NCBI GenBank assembly: GCA_024036415.1
Contig: JAMWET010001099.1
Span: forward strand, 37,501 to 101,500
Source: Prochilodus magdalenae
Taxonomy: Eukaryota > Chordata > Actinopteri > Characiformes > Prochilodontidae
Length of the DNA: 64,000 bases
Direction: 5' to 3'
How positions within the stretch are numbered: the stretch's first letter is position 1; every line of letters begins with the position of its first letter. Below the pieces are notes generated by a model, which did not search any database, was not told the origin of the DNA, and worked only from the letters and a program-made list of their open reading frames with translations. Position numbers and translations under genes: made by a program. Shown here piece after piece: positions 38,121-48,298 of this stretch.

Positions 38121-38178
<58 letters not shown>
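38005..38178 (-). repeat. Fold-back repeat fragment joined to a TA tract
   Basis: 38005-38105 is the reverse complement of 3735-3860. It is followed by (TA)n at 38118-38168 and a short (CA)n. Confidence 0.8.
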
Positions 38179-39062
38179 TTATATTGCCAAAAGTATTTGC
38201 TCAAATGCCTTCACGCTGATGAACTTCAGTGACATCCTGTTCTTAACCCATAGGGTGTAATATGATGTCAGTCCACTCTTTACAGCTATAACAGCTTCAC
38301 GTCTTCTGGGAATTCTTTCCACAAGGGTTAGGAATGTGTTTGTGGGAATTTCTGGTCATTCTTCCAGAATCACATTAGTGAGGTCAGACACTGATGTTGG
38401 ACGAGAAGACCTGGCTCTCAGTCTCTGACCTAATTCATCCCAAAGGTGTTCTATCGGGTGGAGCTCAGGACTTTATGCAGGACAGTCCAGTTCCTCCACA
38501 CCAGACTCGCTCATCCATGTCTTTATGGAGCTTGCTCTGTGCACAGGTGTGCAGTCATGTTGGAACAGGAAGGGGCGGTCCTCAAACTGTCCCCACAAAG
38601 TTGGGAACATAGAATGGTCCAGAATCCTTTGGTCTGCAGAAGCATTAAGCAGTTCCTTTCACTGGAACTAAGGGGCAGAGACCAACCCCTGAACAACAAC
38701 CCCACACTATAATCCCCCACCACCACCAAACATTACACTCAGCACAATGCAGTCAGACAAATACCGTTCTCCTGTTAACCCTTAAACCCAGACAGAGAAG
38801 CGTGATTGGTCACTCCAGAGAACACGTCTCCACTGCTGTAAAGTCCAGTGGCGGTGCGGTACTCCACTGCATTCGGCGCTTTGCATTGCACTTGGTGATG
38901 TTAGCCTTGGATACAGCTGCCTCGGCCATGGAAAGCCATTCCATGAGTCTCTCTACACAGTGTTCTTGAGCTAATCTGAAGGCCACATTAAGTGTGGGGG
39001 TCTGTAGCGATTGACTCTGTAGGAAGTTGGCGACCTCTGCGCACTATGCCCCTCAGCATCCA
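38179..39062 (-). pseudogene. Tc1-like family D transposase relic
   Basis: Starts at the terminus 'atattgccaaaagtatttgc'. The minus strand encodes FQHDCTPVHRASSIKTWMSE around 38520-38565 (HD is the second catalytic aspartate) and, after a stop and frame change, ELHPIEHLWDEL around 38430-38465 (third catalytic position region), then RLRARSSRPTSV. About 880 bp remain; the 5' end is lost near 39062. Broken by stops, so inactive, but the order of blocks is that of a Tc1-like transposase C-terminal half. Confidence 0.85.
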
Positions 39063-39725
39063 TGTCACAGAACACTAGTGCAGGCCAGGTTTGCTGGGTT
39101 TGTGTATGATGACAGATAAATAAAGTCCCCCATTCCAGGAAAGGCAGCTGAAACATGTACTCTAAAACATTTATGTGACATTTGAAGTCTGTCACTGAAG
39201 ACCCGCCGCGGACCAGGAAGATAATTGTTTGTTTAAAAGACAAAGCTATAGAAATGTCAAGAGAAGACATAGTGAGGAGACAGAGGTCTGTGTGAGTCAC
39301 GGAGGATGAAAGTGAGTCATCAAAAAAAAAAAAAAAAAAAGAAAGAAAGAGTGAGACGCAGAGAGACACACAACCTACATCATTTCAGCGGCGTACTGCT
39401 CTCCCCAAACTTGTATCAGGCAGTGGGACTTATTTGTTCGACGAGTGATTCGTGTATTAAATAAAACAGCGAAGGCAAAACACTATATCAAGCAGGAATA
39501 CTAGTCATGAATACGTTTTTCTTCCTCTCCTGTTTTCCTTCCCTTCTGCTTCTGCCAACCAACAAGGTGGGATGCAGCACCTTGGTCATCCAACATCGAT
39601 GCTTTCCATCTGAACTGTTTCCGAGCACTTAGAACCTCAAAATCAATTTCCCTCCCTCCAGGACTTGGGTGAAATGCTTGGGGAGTTTGGGAAATGGCCA
39701 AAGAACATTTAAAGGCTGCCATAAG
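39063..39725. other. Non-coding intron with a poly-A run
   Basis: An A-run at 39321-39340 followed by (gaaa)n; otherwise nothing recognised. Confidence 0.5.
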
Positions 39726-39779
39726 TGTGCCTGGGCTCTGTTGGGTGTGCGTGCATGTGTGTGTGTGCGCATGTGTGTG

Positions 39780-39813
<34 letters not shown>

Positions 39814-40475
39814 AGTGTGTGTGTGTATGTGGGTGCATGGGTTTTTGTGTGTGTGTGTGTGGGAGAGTGTGTGTGTGTGTATGTGGGTGCATGGGTGTTT
39901 GTGTGTGTATGCATGCATGTCTGTTTTTGTGTGTGTGTGTGTGCGCGTGTGTGTTTGTGTCTGTGTGTGTGTGTGCATGCGTGTCTGTCTCGGGTGTGTG
40001 CGCAAGTGTCTGTGCATGTGTGTGTGCACGTCTGTGCGCATGTGTGTGACTGTGCACGCATGTCTGTCTCTGCGTGTTTGCATGTCTGTGCATGTGTGTG
40101 CATGCATGTAGGAGCCTGTGCGAGTGTGTGTGTGTACATGTGCTCCTGTGAATGTGTGTGTGCATGTGTGTGTGCGCATGTGCGCGTGTGTGTGTGTGTG
40201 TGCGCGCATGTGTGTGTGTGCGCATGTGCATGTGTGTGTGTGTGTGTGCTTTTGTGTGTGTATGTTGGTGCATGGGTGTTTGTGTGTGTGTGTGTGTGTG
40301 CGTGTGTGTGCGCATGTGTGTGACAGTGTTCACGCATATCTGTCTCTGCGAGTGTGCGTGTCTGTGCATGCATGTAAGAGCCTGTGCGCCTGTGAATGTG
40401 TGTGTGCGCATGTGTGTGCGCATGTGCGTGTGTGCGTTGTTTGCATGTCTGTGCATGTGTCCTGCATGCATGTGA
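39726..40475. repeat. 740 bp TG-rich alternating purine-pyrimidine tract
   Basis: Almost continuous (TG)n interrupted by CATG, GCGC and TCTG words, with blocks repeated (for example 'gtgggtgcatgggtgtttgt'). Alternating purine-pyrimidine sequence of this length favours Z-DNA. In the grid2 transcript it would be a CA tract. The Cys/Val- and His/Thr-rich ORFs are artefacts. Confidence 0.95.
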
Positions 40476-40534
40476 GGCAATCCTGTGCGAGTTACCCGTT
40501 CCTTACATGCGAACCTGTGAATCCATTGTTTTAT

Positions 40535-41400
40535 TGAAACTCACGGATGCATTAATGAACCGCATTTTGCCAAAGTGACTGCATTTTAAAAAGGCAAAGA
40601 TTGCAAGTTGAAGATGGATAGCGTAGAATATAAGGGAGCAATTAGCGTGCATCATTATCGTCATTACCATCATTAGCTGATGGCAGCATGGGTGTTTCCT
40701 GATTTCCAGTGTGTGTGCTGCCGTGTTTGTGTTCTCCAAATGTGTGACTCCCACAGATCAGTGTTCCCAAAATATTTTCAATGATTAATTACTTTCAACA
40801 ATAAGGCCACGCTGCTTTCTTTCACAGTCTCTGCCCCAGCCTCCAGCCTCCAGCCTCATTAGCTGTTTCCTTTCAATGCCTCTCCTACAGGCTACACCTT
40901 TGCACCAAACTGCTCTTCCATCTCTTTGGTTCTGATAACTAGCTTTCAGTTTGAGCGTGCTGATCTAACCCAGCTCCAAACCTCCGTCTCTCAGTTCTCC
41001 TATTACAGATTCAATTCAAATCAAAATCCACGGATGCATTAATGAACCCTTTTCTGGCCAAAGTCCCCCGATCCTGGCCTTTAAAAAGGCAAATATTGCT
41101 TAACTATGGAAGATGGAAAACAGTAGATTTTATAAGGGGGAGCAAATATATGCACATTATCGTCATACCATGTTTATTACGTCTGTGACAGATAGACAAC
41201 TATTAATGATTTCCAGATACGCTGGCCGTGTTTGTTTCTCCAAATCAAGCACTCGCATTAGGGTGTAAAATTTACCCCAAAACATCACCAGAACATGATT
41301 TGTATATCTTTCAACAATAAGTCCCTGGGATGCTTGTTGTTCTCGGGGTTTTACAGGTCCCAGCCTCAAAGCCCACTCCAGACCATCTCATTGACCATTT
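40535..41400. repeat. Diverged tandem duplication, offset about 486 bp
   Basis: 'cacggatgcattaatgaacc' occurs at 40542 and 41029; 'taaaaaggcaaagattgc' and 'taaaaaggcaaatattgc' follow; 'tttcaacaataaggccacg' and 'tttcaacaataagtccctg' end the two copies. Similarity persists across about 370 bp with many small indels. Confidence 0.8.
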
Positions 41401-41439
41401 GTTGGTCCTAGATAAGATCAACACCCTCTCCTATTTTGG

Positions 41440-41610
41440 GGGTGGTTAAAAGTGTATAAAACCTGTGTCACAAACTGCTCTGGACTGTCTCTTTGAGTTC
41501 AGACTGCACTGAACTGGCCTTTAAGGTTTGAGCGTGAACTGCGATCGCCTTGAAATAAACTACTCCAACATCTCCAGCCTTCAGTCTCCTGACTCCATCC
41601 TTCTGGGCAA
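41440..41610 (+). repeat. LTR-like fragment
   Basis: TATA-like 'gtgtataaaacctgtgtc' at 41451 is followed by 'aactgcgatcgccttgaaat' and AAATAAAC at about 41556, the layout of an LTR promoter and polyadenylation signal. No coding region of a retroelement adjoins, so at best a solo LTR piece. Confidence 0.4.
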
Positions 41611-41717
41611 GCAACTAAAGAAACTACAGGGTGAAGCTTTAGCATACAAATAAAATAACCACCATGTTAGAATAGCTAATAGATAGCATAAGGTTGATGG
41701 TTATCATAATTTAATAT

Positions 41718-43268
41718 AGTAGATGGGTGACATGAGTTAACTATGGGTTGACCCCCAAAATGAGTTCACATGGTTGAACGGGTGACGAGCAAATATATTG
41801 ACATGGTGACATGATGTTAACATAGTTGACGGGTGCTTTGAGTTAACTAGTTGACGGGTGACGTGAGTTAACATAGTTGACGGGTTAGCATGAGTTAGAC
41901 CATAAGTTGACGGGTTGAGAATGAGTTAACATAGTTAGCATGAATGGTTAACATAGTTGACGGGTGAAATAATTTAATATAGTAGATGGGTGACATGAGT
42001 TAACATGGTTGACGGGTGAAATGAGTTAACATGGTTGACGGGTGACGAGTTAACATAGTTGACGGGTGACATGAGTTAACATAGTTGACGGGTGACGTGA
42101 GTTAACATAGTTGACGGGTGACGTGAGTTAACATAGTTGACGGGTGACGTGAGTTAACATAGTTGACGGGTGACATGAGTTAACATAGTTGACGGGTGAC
42201 ATGAGTTAACATAGTTGACGGGTGACATGAGTTAACATAGTTGACGGGTGAAATGAGTTAACATAGTTGACGGGTGACATGAGTTAACATAGTTGACGGG
42301 TGACATGAGTTAACATAGTTGACGGGTGACGAGTTAACATAGTTGACGGGTGACATGAGTTAACATAGTTGACGGGTGACATGAGTTAACATAGTTGACG
42401 GGTGACATGAGTTAACATAGTTGACGGGTGACATGAGTTAACATGGTTGACGGGTGACATGAGTTAACATGGTTGACGGGTGACATGAGTTAACATGGTT
42501 GATGGGTGACATGAGTTAACACAGTTGACGCATGATGTGAGTTAACACGGTTGACGGGTGACGTGAGTTAACACGGTTGACGGGTGACGTGAGTTAACAC
42601 GGTTGACGGGTGACGTGAGTTAACATGGTTGACGGGTGACATGAGTTAACATGGTTGACGGGTGACATGAGTTAACATGGTTGACGGGTGACATGAGTTA
42701 ACACAGTTGACGCATGATGTGAGTTAACACAGTTGACGCATGATGTGAGTTAACACAGTTGACGCATGATGTGAGTTAACATAGTTGACGGGTGACGTGA
42801 GTTAACACGGTTGACGGGTGACGTGAGTTAACATAGTTGATGGGTGACATGAGTTAACATAGATGACGGGTGACATGAGTTAACATAGATGACGGGTGAC
42901 ATGAGGTAACATAGTTGATGGGTGACATGAGTTAACATAGTTGACAGGTGACGTGAGTTAACATGGTTGATGGGTGACATAAGTTAACATGGATGACGGT
43001 TGACATGAGTTAAAATAGATGATGGGTGACATGAGTTAATATAGTAGACGGGTGACATGAGTTAACATAGTTGACAGGTGACGTGAGTTAACATGGTTGA
43101 TGGGTGACATAAGTTAACATGGATGACGGTTGACATGAGTTAAAATAGATGATGGGTGACATGAGTTAATATAGTTGATGGGTGACATTGGTTAACATAG
43201 TTGATGGGTGACATTGGTTAACATATTTGATGGGTGACATGAGTTAATATAGTTGACGGGTGGGTGAC
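41718..43268. repeat. VNTR, 26 bp unit, about 58 copies
   Basis: The unit is 'gagttaacatagttgacggg' followed by 'tgacat'. Variants replace 'gacggg' with 'gacgca' or 'gatggg' and 'gtgacat' with 'gtgacgt', the latter creating TGACGTGA. The left end is noisy. A 5-unit higher-order repeat of 130 bp is visible because 'ttgacaggtgacgtgag' occurs at 42941 and 43071 with the same variant units after it. The array stops about 215 bp from the donor of the pore exon. Confidence 0.97.
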
Positions 43269-43485
43269 AGTTTGCATTGCATTCCTCGGAGTTACGTATA
43301 ATGAGTCTATTGTGCAGGAATTTAAGGGGTTAATAAAAAAAGCTTTTCACCACATATGAGATGCAGGTTGCACCCGCTGTAAAATGACTGTACCATCACA
43401 AAACAACCCCAGGTCCACCCCCTCACCCCAGTTACGTACGCATGCGCCCACACACACAAAGAAGGGAATAGGTCCTTCCACTCAC

Positions 43486-43798
43486 CCTGCTGCACAAAGG
43501 AGCCGTAAACGAACCACATGGAGTTGTAGAGAGTGGTGGAGGAGACGGAGCCCATGGGCAGTCTGGGTGGGTTGAGCCAATTCAGCAGGTACACCAGCGT
43601 GCCCACTAGCAGCACGGTGCCAGCGATGCAGGCCCACAGCGAGAGGTCAAAGGGTGCCAGGCAGGCAAACATGTCCATGGTACGCTCAGCCTTCTTCAGC
43701 AGCACGCCCACCGAGTAGTCCATGTAGCGGGTGGTGAAGTCGACCACGCTCTCGCGCTCAGGGGTGATGGTCAGCGCCGAGAGCCCAACATCCGCTCT
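43486..43798 (-). CDS. grid2: grid2 internal exon: end of S1, M1, most of pore loop
   Basis: Encodes 104 residues plus one base of glutamate receptor delta-2, a postsynaptic ionotropic-receptor family member that in cerebellum binds D-serine/glycine and bridges to cerebellin-neurexin. Visible in the translation: [16 protein letters not shown], where Arg15 of the exon (CGC, 43754-43756) is the conserved ligand-carboxylate arginine; then [18 protein letters not shown]1 at about residues 52-74 ([15 protein letters not shown]); and the re-entrant pore loop from about residue 88 ([16 protein letters not shown]), with glutamine at the position equivalent to the AMPA-receptor Q/R site. The acceptor is CTCCTGCAG before AGAGCG; the donor is CAGG/GTGAGT. 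Start phase is 0 and end phase 1, so the final G begins a glycine codon finished in the next exon, which is not in the window. GluD1 differs clearly here (its M1 region reads quite differently), so grid2 is preferred. The reading frame is intact. Confidence 0.96.
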
Positions 43799-43857
43799 CT
43801 GCAGGAGAACAAACACAGCCATGCTCAGGTTTACACACACACACAGAGCTGGGAAAT

Positions 43858-43897
43858 GCAGCTGCACACCGGAGACAACTTGCAGCTGCACACCGGA
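43858..43897. repeat. 16 bp direct repeat near the acceptor of the pore exon
   Basis: 'gcagctgcacaccgga' appears at 43858 and again at 43882, 60-100 nt upstream (in gene sense) of the splice acceptor. Confidence 0.9.
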
Positions 43898-43959
43898 AAG
43901 CACCCATGGGTTGGTCTAGACGTCTCTATGTGTACAGTTACACAAAAATGGTTTACCAT

Positions 43960-44275
43960 GTGTGCATCTTCTCTGTCCTGGCTTCCAGATGGTGGAATGA
44001 ACTCCCACTGGCTGTCCGTACAGCAGGCACAGACTGAAGACCATCTATTTGTAAAGTACTTAAGTAACTAAGTACTAATACTATTACTAATACTTTGCAT
44101 TCCTCTTTCTAGGTATCAGCCCTGGTCCTCGTTCAGGCAGCGTCTAAGCTCATGGCGAGTTTCAGACTCTAACCTTCCTGTACTAGCTAGGAATTATTCT
44201 CAGATGGAACACTAAGCATGGTTATAAGTCGCTCTGGATAGGAGTGTCTGCTAAATGGCATAAATGTACATGTGG
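43960..44275 (+). mobile_element. LINE 3' end: ORF2 C-terminus and tail
   Basis: From 43975 the translation reads VLASRWWNELPLAVRTAGTD before a stop, matching the RWWNELP...RTA end seen in fish LINE ORF2 proteins. The tail 'ataagtcgctctggatagga' and 'gtctgctaaatggcataaat' closes it. The tail is the same as that of the SINE family elsewhere in the window. Confidence 0.8.
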
Positions 44276-44680
44276 CTGTGTCACGTGGGGGTCAAGACGA
44301 AGAGGCAGGCAAGCAAAACACTATGAAACACTAAACCAGGTTACAAAAACAACATGGAGACAAGCAACCGGCAGGGAGACAAAACACCAGTAGGAAGACA
44401 AAACACCAGGCAAGAACACAGGGGACTACAGGGAGTATAAGAGAACAAAGACTAACAAGGAACACCTGAAAAGGGGCGGAGCTACAAACCAAGGACAGGT
44501 GAGGGGATTGACAAGGGGACGGAGAACCAAAACAAACAGAAGCACATGGACCAGGACAACAAAGAGCACATGGACATGACAAGACAGAAACAGAAAGCCA
44601 GAGAAGACAGACAAACATGAGCAGGACAGGGCAGGATGTGGCAGGCTGCATGTACACAGCACTGATTTGAACACGGGGTC
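44276..44680. repeat. CAAACA/GGACA-rich stretch, LTR-like composition
   Basis: Rich in 'aaaacaccag', 'acaaggaacacctgaaaagg' and 'ggcggagctac'. This purine/A-rich leader-like text often borders fish LTR elements, but no primer-binding site or coding region was identified. Confidence 0.35.
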
Positions 44681-45767
44681 TTCTCCCGGTTTCTTTCTGA
44701 GCTGCATAAAAAAAAATATCAAGGTCATGTTCATTAAACAGTCTTCCTGGATATGAAGAGGAAGTTTTGCCAAAATATACTTTTTTTATTAATTTATATT
44801 TCATTTCATTTCATTTATAATTCATTTTTTCATTTAAGCTCGGAAGCAAACAACTGAAAGTTTTAGAATCTTTGAAAAACTGGAAACAATGAAAAGTTTC
44901 TGTTCAACTGAAAATGAAAGTTAACAATATCACACAATGAAAGATTAATGGCGCAGTGTTTTCCCAACGCATTTCCATAGTTCCACCCCTTGAGCCTTCC
45001 ATACTTTCGGAACAGTGGACCCAGTTTTTGGGTCTTGTGGGCTGTTACGAGCACGTTATGCTCTCTGCAGCTCCTTGGTTTTTGTTTCTATAGCTTCCTG
45101 GTTCCCTGACCACCTACTGGAGGAACGCATGCTTCATTCGAGTAACTGGTAGCTTACGAGGTGTTGAGGTTTTTCGGTGTGGTGTGTAGAACCTTAGTTT
45201 GGAATGGTGTTGAAACACTAACATACCGCCCTCTCTGGTGCCTGTGTGTTACTGCATAGCTTTTCCTACTCCACCCTGGCTCCACCCACTCTCACACCTG
45301 CAGCTGATCTAGGACTTGCATTTATACCCAATGGTTTGCTCAGCATGGTTGCAAAGTCTGAGTTCTAAGCCGTGTATTCCTCTGTTCTTGACTCGTGTAT
45401 CTGGTAGTGTTCGTGTCGGTTTCCATGGTTTTGACCCTTGCTTTGGTTTCTGGGTTGTCTATATGGATATGTCCCTGATAATGCCCGCCTTTGTTTTGAC
45501 CCCTGCCTGTTCTGATAGTGATTCCTGGACAACCCACACACAACCACCTGCCTCAACCTCCTTGTTACAGGGTGGAGGTTACCTTTGAAGTTTGTATATT
45601 CTCCATCCAAGTCTGTAAGGCCTAGACACTATAGTACGCCCCTCAGTTCAGGGAGGGAGGTTTCCTCCTGGTTGTCGCATTAGTTAGAGAGTTAGATTCT
45701 GTGTTATGTCTTTTCTATTGGTTGGTTAGGTTTAGTTAGTGGTTCAAACTTAATTAGCTCTGTTGTA
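44681..45767. other. Non-coding intron, possible repeat at 45050-45560
   Basis: 'ttttgacccctgcctgttct' and 'ctggacaacccacacacaac' plus 'ctgcctcaacctccttgtta' resemble a common fish dispersed repeat, family unknown to me. Confidence 0.35.
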
Positions 45768-46025
45768 GGGTTGCAACCCAACCCATAAAATACGAAATCG
45801 TCCATTATTAAATGTTGCGTCCCGTATTAAACCAATAGAGGGCGCTATTTGTTCTGTATTTCCGTAAATATCTAAATTTACACCGTATCTATGTATACAC
45901 GTCTGTCACACACACGTGCATAACATTCCCCCCCCGGAAACTCAAATACGGAACGTGCTTTGTTCCATATTGCTGTAAATGTCCGATAAATAAGTGTGTC
46001 ACACACAATTACAATCGCCCCCCGG
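45768..46025 (+). repeat. TACGGA-type dispersed repeat, copy 2
   Basis: Counterpart of 32035-32345: 'cataaaatacgaaatcgtcc', 'gtatttccgtaaatatc' and 'gctgtaaatgtccgataaat'. Confidence 0.75.
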
Positions 46026-47260
46026 ATGCTGTATGCATGCTCGTGGGAAATGGAGGCGCATGTGTCTCTCTCTCTCCCTCTTTCCTTTTATGTTATGGCC
46101 TGACCCTAGACTGGGTCATAACATGGCCAATCCAACATAAGACGCTGGTCATATCCCCTAAACCCTGCCTACAGAGGCGGTACTGTCCCCGAAGTGCCTG
46201 TCGGCCATGGTGTTGTATGTAAGCCTGCTGTCTTATCATCAGACACTTCCCCACATTCAGACAAGTTTGGCTAAGAGCCCGTCAGAAGCAGTTCTGTAGA
46301 AACTGCAGAACACCCCTGACTCTGGCGCGGTTCGTGTCGCTGCGAGGCATTAAAAGCGTAGTAATCAGTGTAAATTGCATCCCCTTCCCATCCGCACGAT
46401 GTTTACTTTTTCCTTTATGATCATAATCATTCATATTTCCGTGATGTCAAATCAGGAGACGTGTCAAAAGGCGAGGCGCTCCTTATTTCCCGCCACCACA
46501 GTAAATAACTGAATATCAGATTGAAAAGCAGGCAAACAAACAAACAAGGGGAGGGGGAAACAGCGCAGCCTATATTTTAGCTAGGGGCTGTATTGTCAGC
46601 TGCTGAATGGAAATTGTTTCTGGAGCGCTCGGCTGCATAACAGCATCCTCTCTTTTGTTTTTGTTGTTGTTTGTCGTTTTCTGCTAGTTCTAGAACTTTC
46701 TGTCTTGCCAGGAACGCAGACAGGGGTAAGGGGGGTAGAGGGTGTGCACCCATAGGGCCTGGTGAGAGCCCCTGTCAGGAAGCATTAGTGGCTAGCGTGC
46801 ACACGAGTGTCCGTTTTCATTATCATAGGGCCAGCGTCGAGCCTCACCTGGCTGACTCCCATTAGCCTGCATGGTCATGTTTAGAGAAGAGGTAGATCCG
46901 GAAGACCTGTGTGTTCAGTCCCATCCGCTCCCTGCACCCCTACGCTAATGCCTGCACGTGGCACCAGCACCATCAGTTTCTCTAATATGGAAGTAGCCTG
47001 GTCAGTTTGATGCACCTGATGAACTAAGGGATTTAGCATTAAGCTTAGATCTCCCTGTTGTTTACTCAGTTAAACGTTCTGGCATTTTGTAAGGGTGCTT
47101 AAGCTTTCAGCATGATGTTAGTGTGATGAGAGATGCAAGCATTACTTTATCTAAAAGATCTACAGTAATTATCTGTTCATTCATTTCATAATTACTATTT
47201 AATAAAGATTCCTATAAAAAAAATTTAATATTAGGATTGGGATTAGGATTCGGACTATAT
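46026..47260. other. Non-coding intron, no recognised element
   Basis: No repeat family or gene recognised; a candidate stretch for conservation tests. Confidence 0.45.
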
Positions 47261-47263
47261 ATA

Positions 47264-47516
47264 TATCATCGCTGTCCAAAGAAAAACAGGTATCTCCAAA
47301 ATGGCAACTTTACAGGAGAGGCTAAAAAACTTGTTTAGTTTGTATGAAAGTCAATGGAACCAGACGTCCTTCCAAGCAGTTTTGGGTCATTTCTGTTGGT
47401 CTATTTTTCATGCCATCTCCTCACAGTGTAAACAGCAGCTCGTTTGATCAAATAATGCATAAAAGTAAAAATCAACAAAAATGGAGATACATGTTTTTCA
47501 TGGGACAGCGACGTAT
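47264..47516. mobile_element. 255 bp MITE with about 34 bp TIRs
   Basis: The left end 'tatcatcgctgtccaaagaa' and the right end 'catgggacagcgacgta' are inverted partners. The interior 'gtatctccaaaatggcaact' and 'aaaatggagatacatgtttt' is shared with 57869-58122. Confidence 0.85.
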
Positions 47517-47589
47517 CATTGTATCAACACTCTATCCATTGTATCAGCTTCACTGACCATATAGGAGCCTCTCATAGCTCTTCAAATAC

Positions 47590-47910
47590 AGAATGTAGTC
47601 TATCTGTTTCCCTGTATACTTTGTTAGGGCCCCATCACCTTTGTTTTCAAGGGTCAGGACCCCTGCAAGACCACCACAGAGCAGGTATTATGTGGTGTTT
47701 AAACACTCCAGCAGTACTGCTCTGTGTCTGATCTGTCTCGCACACTAACACACTACCAACACATCAGTGTTACTACAGGGCTGAGAATGATCCCCCACCC
47801 ACATAATACCTTCACTGTGGTGGTCCTGTGGGGGTCCTGACCATTGAAGAACAGGGTAATAAAGTCAACAGAGGAGTGACGGACTACAGGCTGTACCTGT
47901 AGAACTACAG
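47590..47910. repeat. Fold-back repeat with about 100 bp inverted arms
   Basis: 'ggtcaggacccctgcaagac' at 47651-47670 region pairs with 'gtcctgtgggggtcctgacc' at about 47823-47842, and 'aggtattatgtgg' with 'ccacataatacct'. The loop carries the TGGTGG-type sequence shared with 3735-3860 and 38005-38105. Confidence 0.85.
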
Positions 47911-47939
47911 AGTGTCCTATATAATCAGTAGCAAAGACA

Positions 47940-48298
47940 ATGTCTTCTAGCAAGGTCTTCCAGCAAGGGCTCTTAGCAAGGGCTTATAGCAAGGGCTCCT
48001 AGGAAGGGCTTCTAGGAAGGGCTTCTAGCAAGGTCCTCTAGGAAGAGTTCCTAACAAGGGCTCCTAGCAAGGACTCCTGGCCAGGACCCATAAGCAAGGG
48101 TTCTTAGCAAGGACATCTAGCAAGGCATCTTAGCAAGGGCTTCTAGCAAGGGCTCCTAGCAAGGTCCTCTAACAAGAGTTCCTAGCAATGGCTTCTAGCA
48201 AGGCCCTTTAGCAAGGGTTCTGAGCAAGGGCTTCTAAGAAGGGCTCCTAGCTAGGGCTCCTAGAAAGGGATCTTAGCAAGGGCTCCTAGCAAGGGTTT
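47940..48298. repeat. 13 bp minisatellite
   Basis: About 27 copies of 'ctcctagcaaggg' or 'cttctagcaaggg' with single-base variants and a few 12 or 14 bp units. Confidence 0.95.

Larger units (their letters stand above)
1..43485 (-). other. grid2: grid2 intron downstream of the pore exon (incomplete)
   Basis: It begins at the GTGAGT donor at 43480-43485 and runs off the left edge, so the intron is at least 43.5 kb. I looked in all frames for the next delta-receptor exon (remainder of the pore loop and the SYTANLAAF M3 motif) and did not find it. The very long introns of vertebrate GRID2 make this plausible. The content is repeats plus stretches of unremarkable non-coding DNA. Confidence 0.8.

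Noticed and set aside
39501..40480. His/Thr-rich and Cys/Val-rich ORFs up to 290 codons
   Set aside because: Translation of the TG/CA tract on either strand.
41440..41610. Solo LTR of an endogenous retrovirus
   Set aside because: Only a TATA-like and an AATAAA-like word are visible; no LTR ends, target-site duplication or retroviral coding sequence, so kept only as a low-confidence LTR-like fragment.
41718..43268. CRISPR-like regular array
   Set aside because: The whole 26 bp unit repeats with no unique spacers, and the host is a vertebrate; it is a VNTR.
43322..43485. Continuation of the pore exon reading frame past 43486
   Set aside because: A GTGAGT donor interrupts the conserved sequence, and the read-through residues do not resemble the pore or M3.
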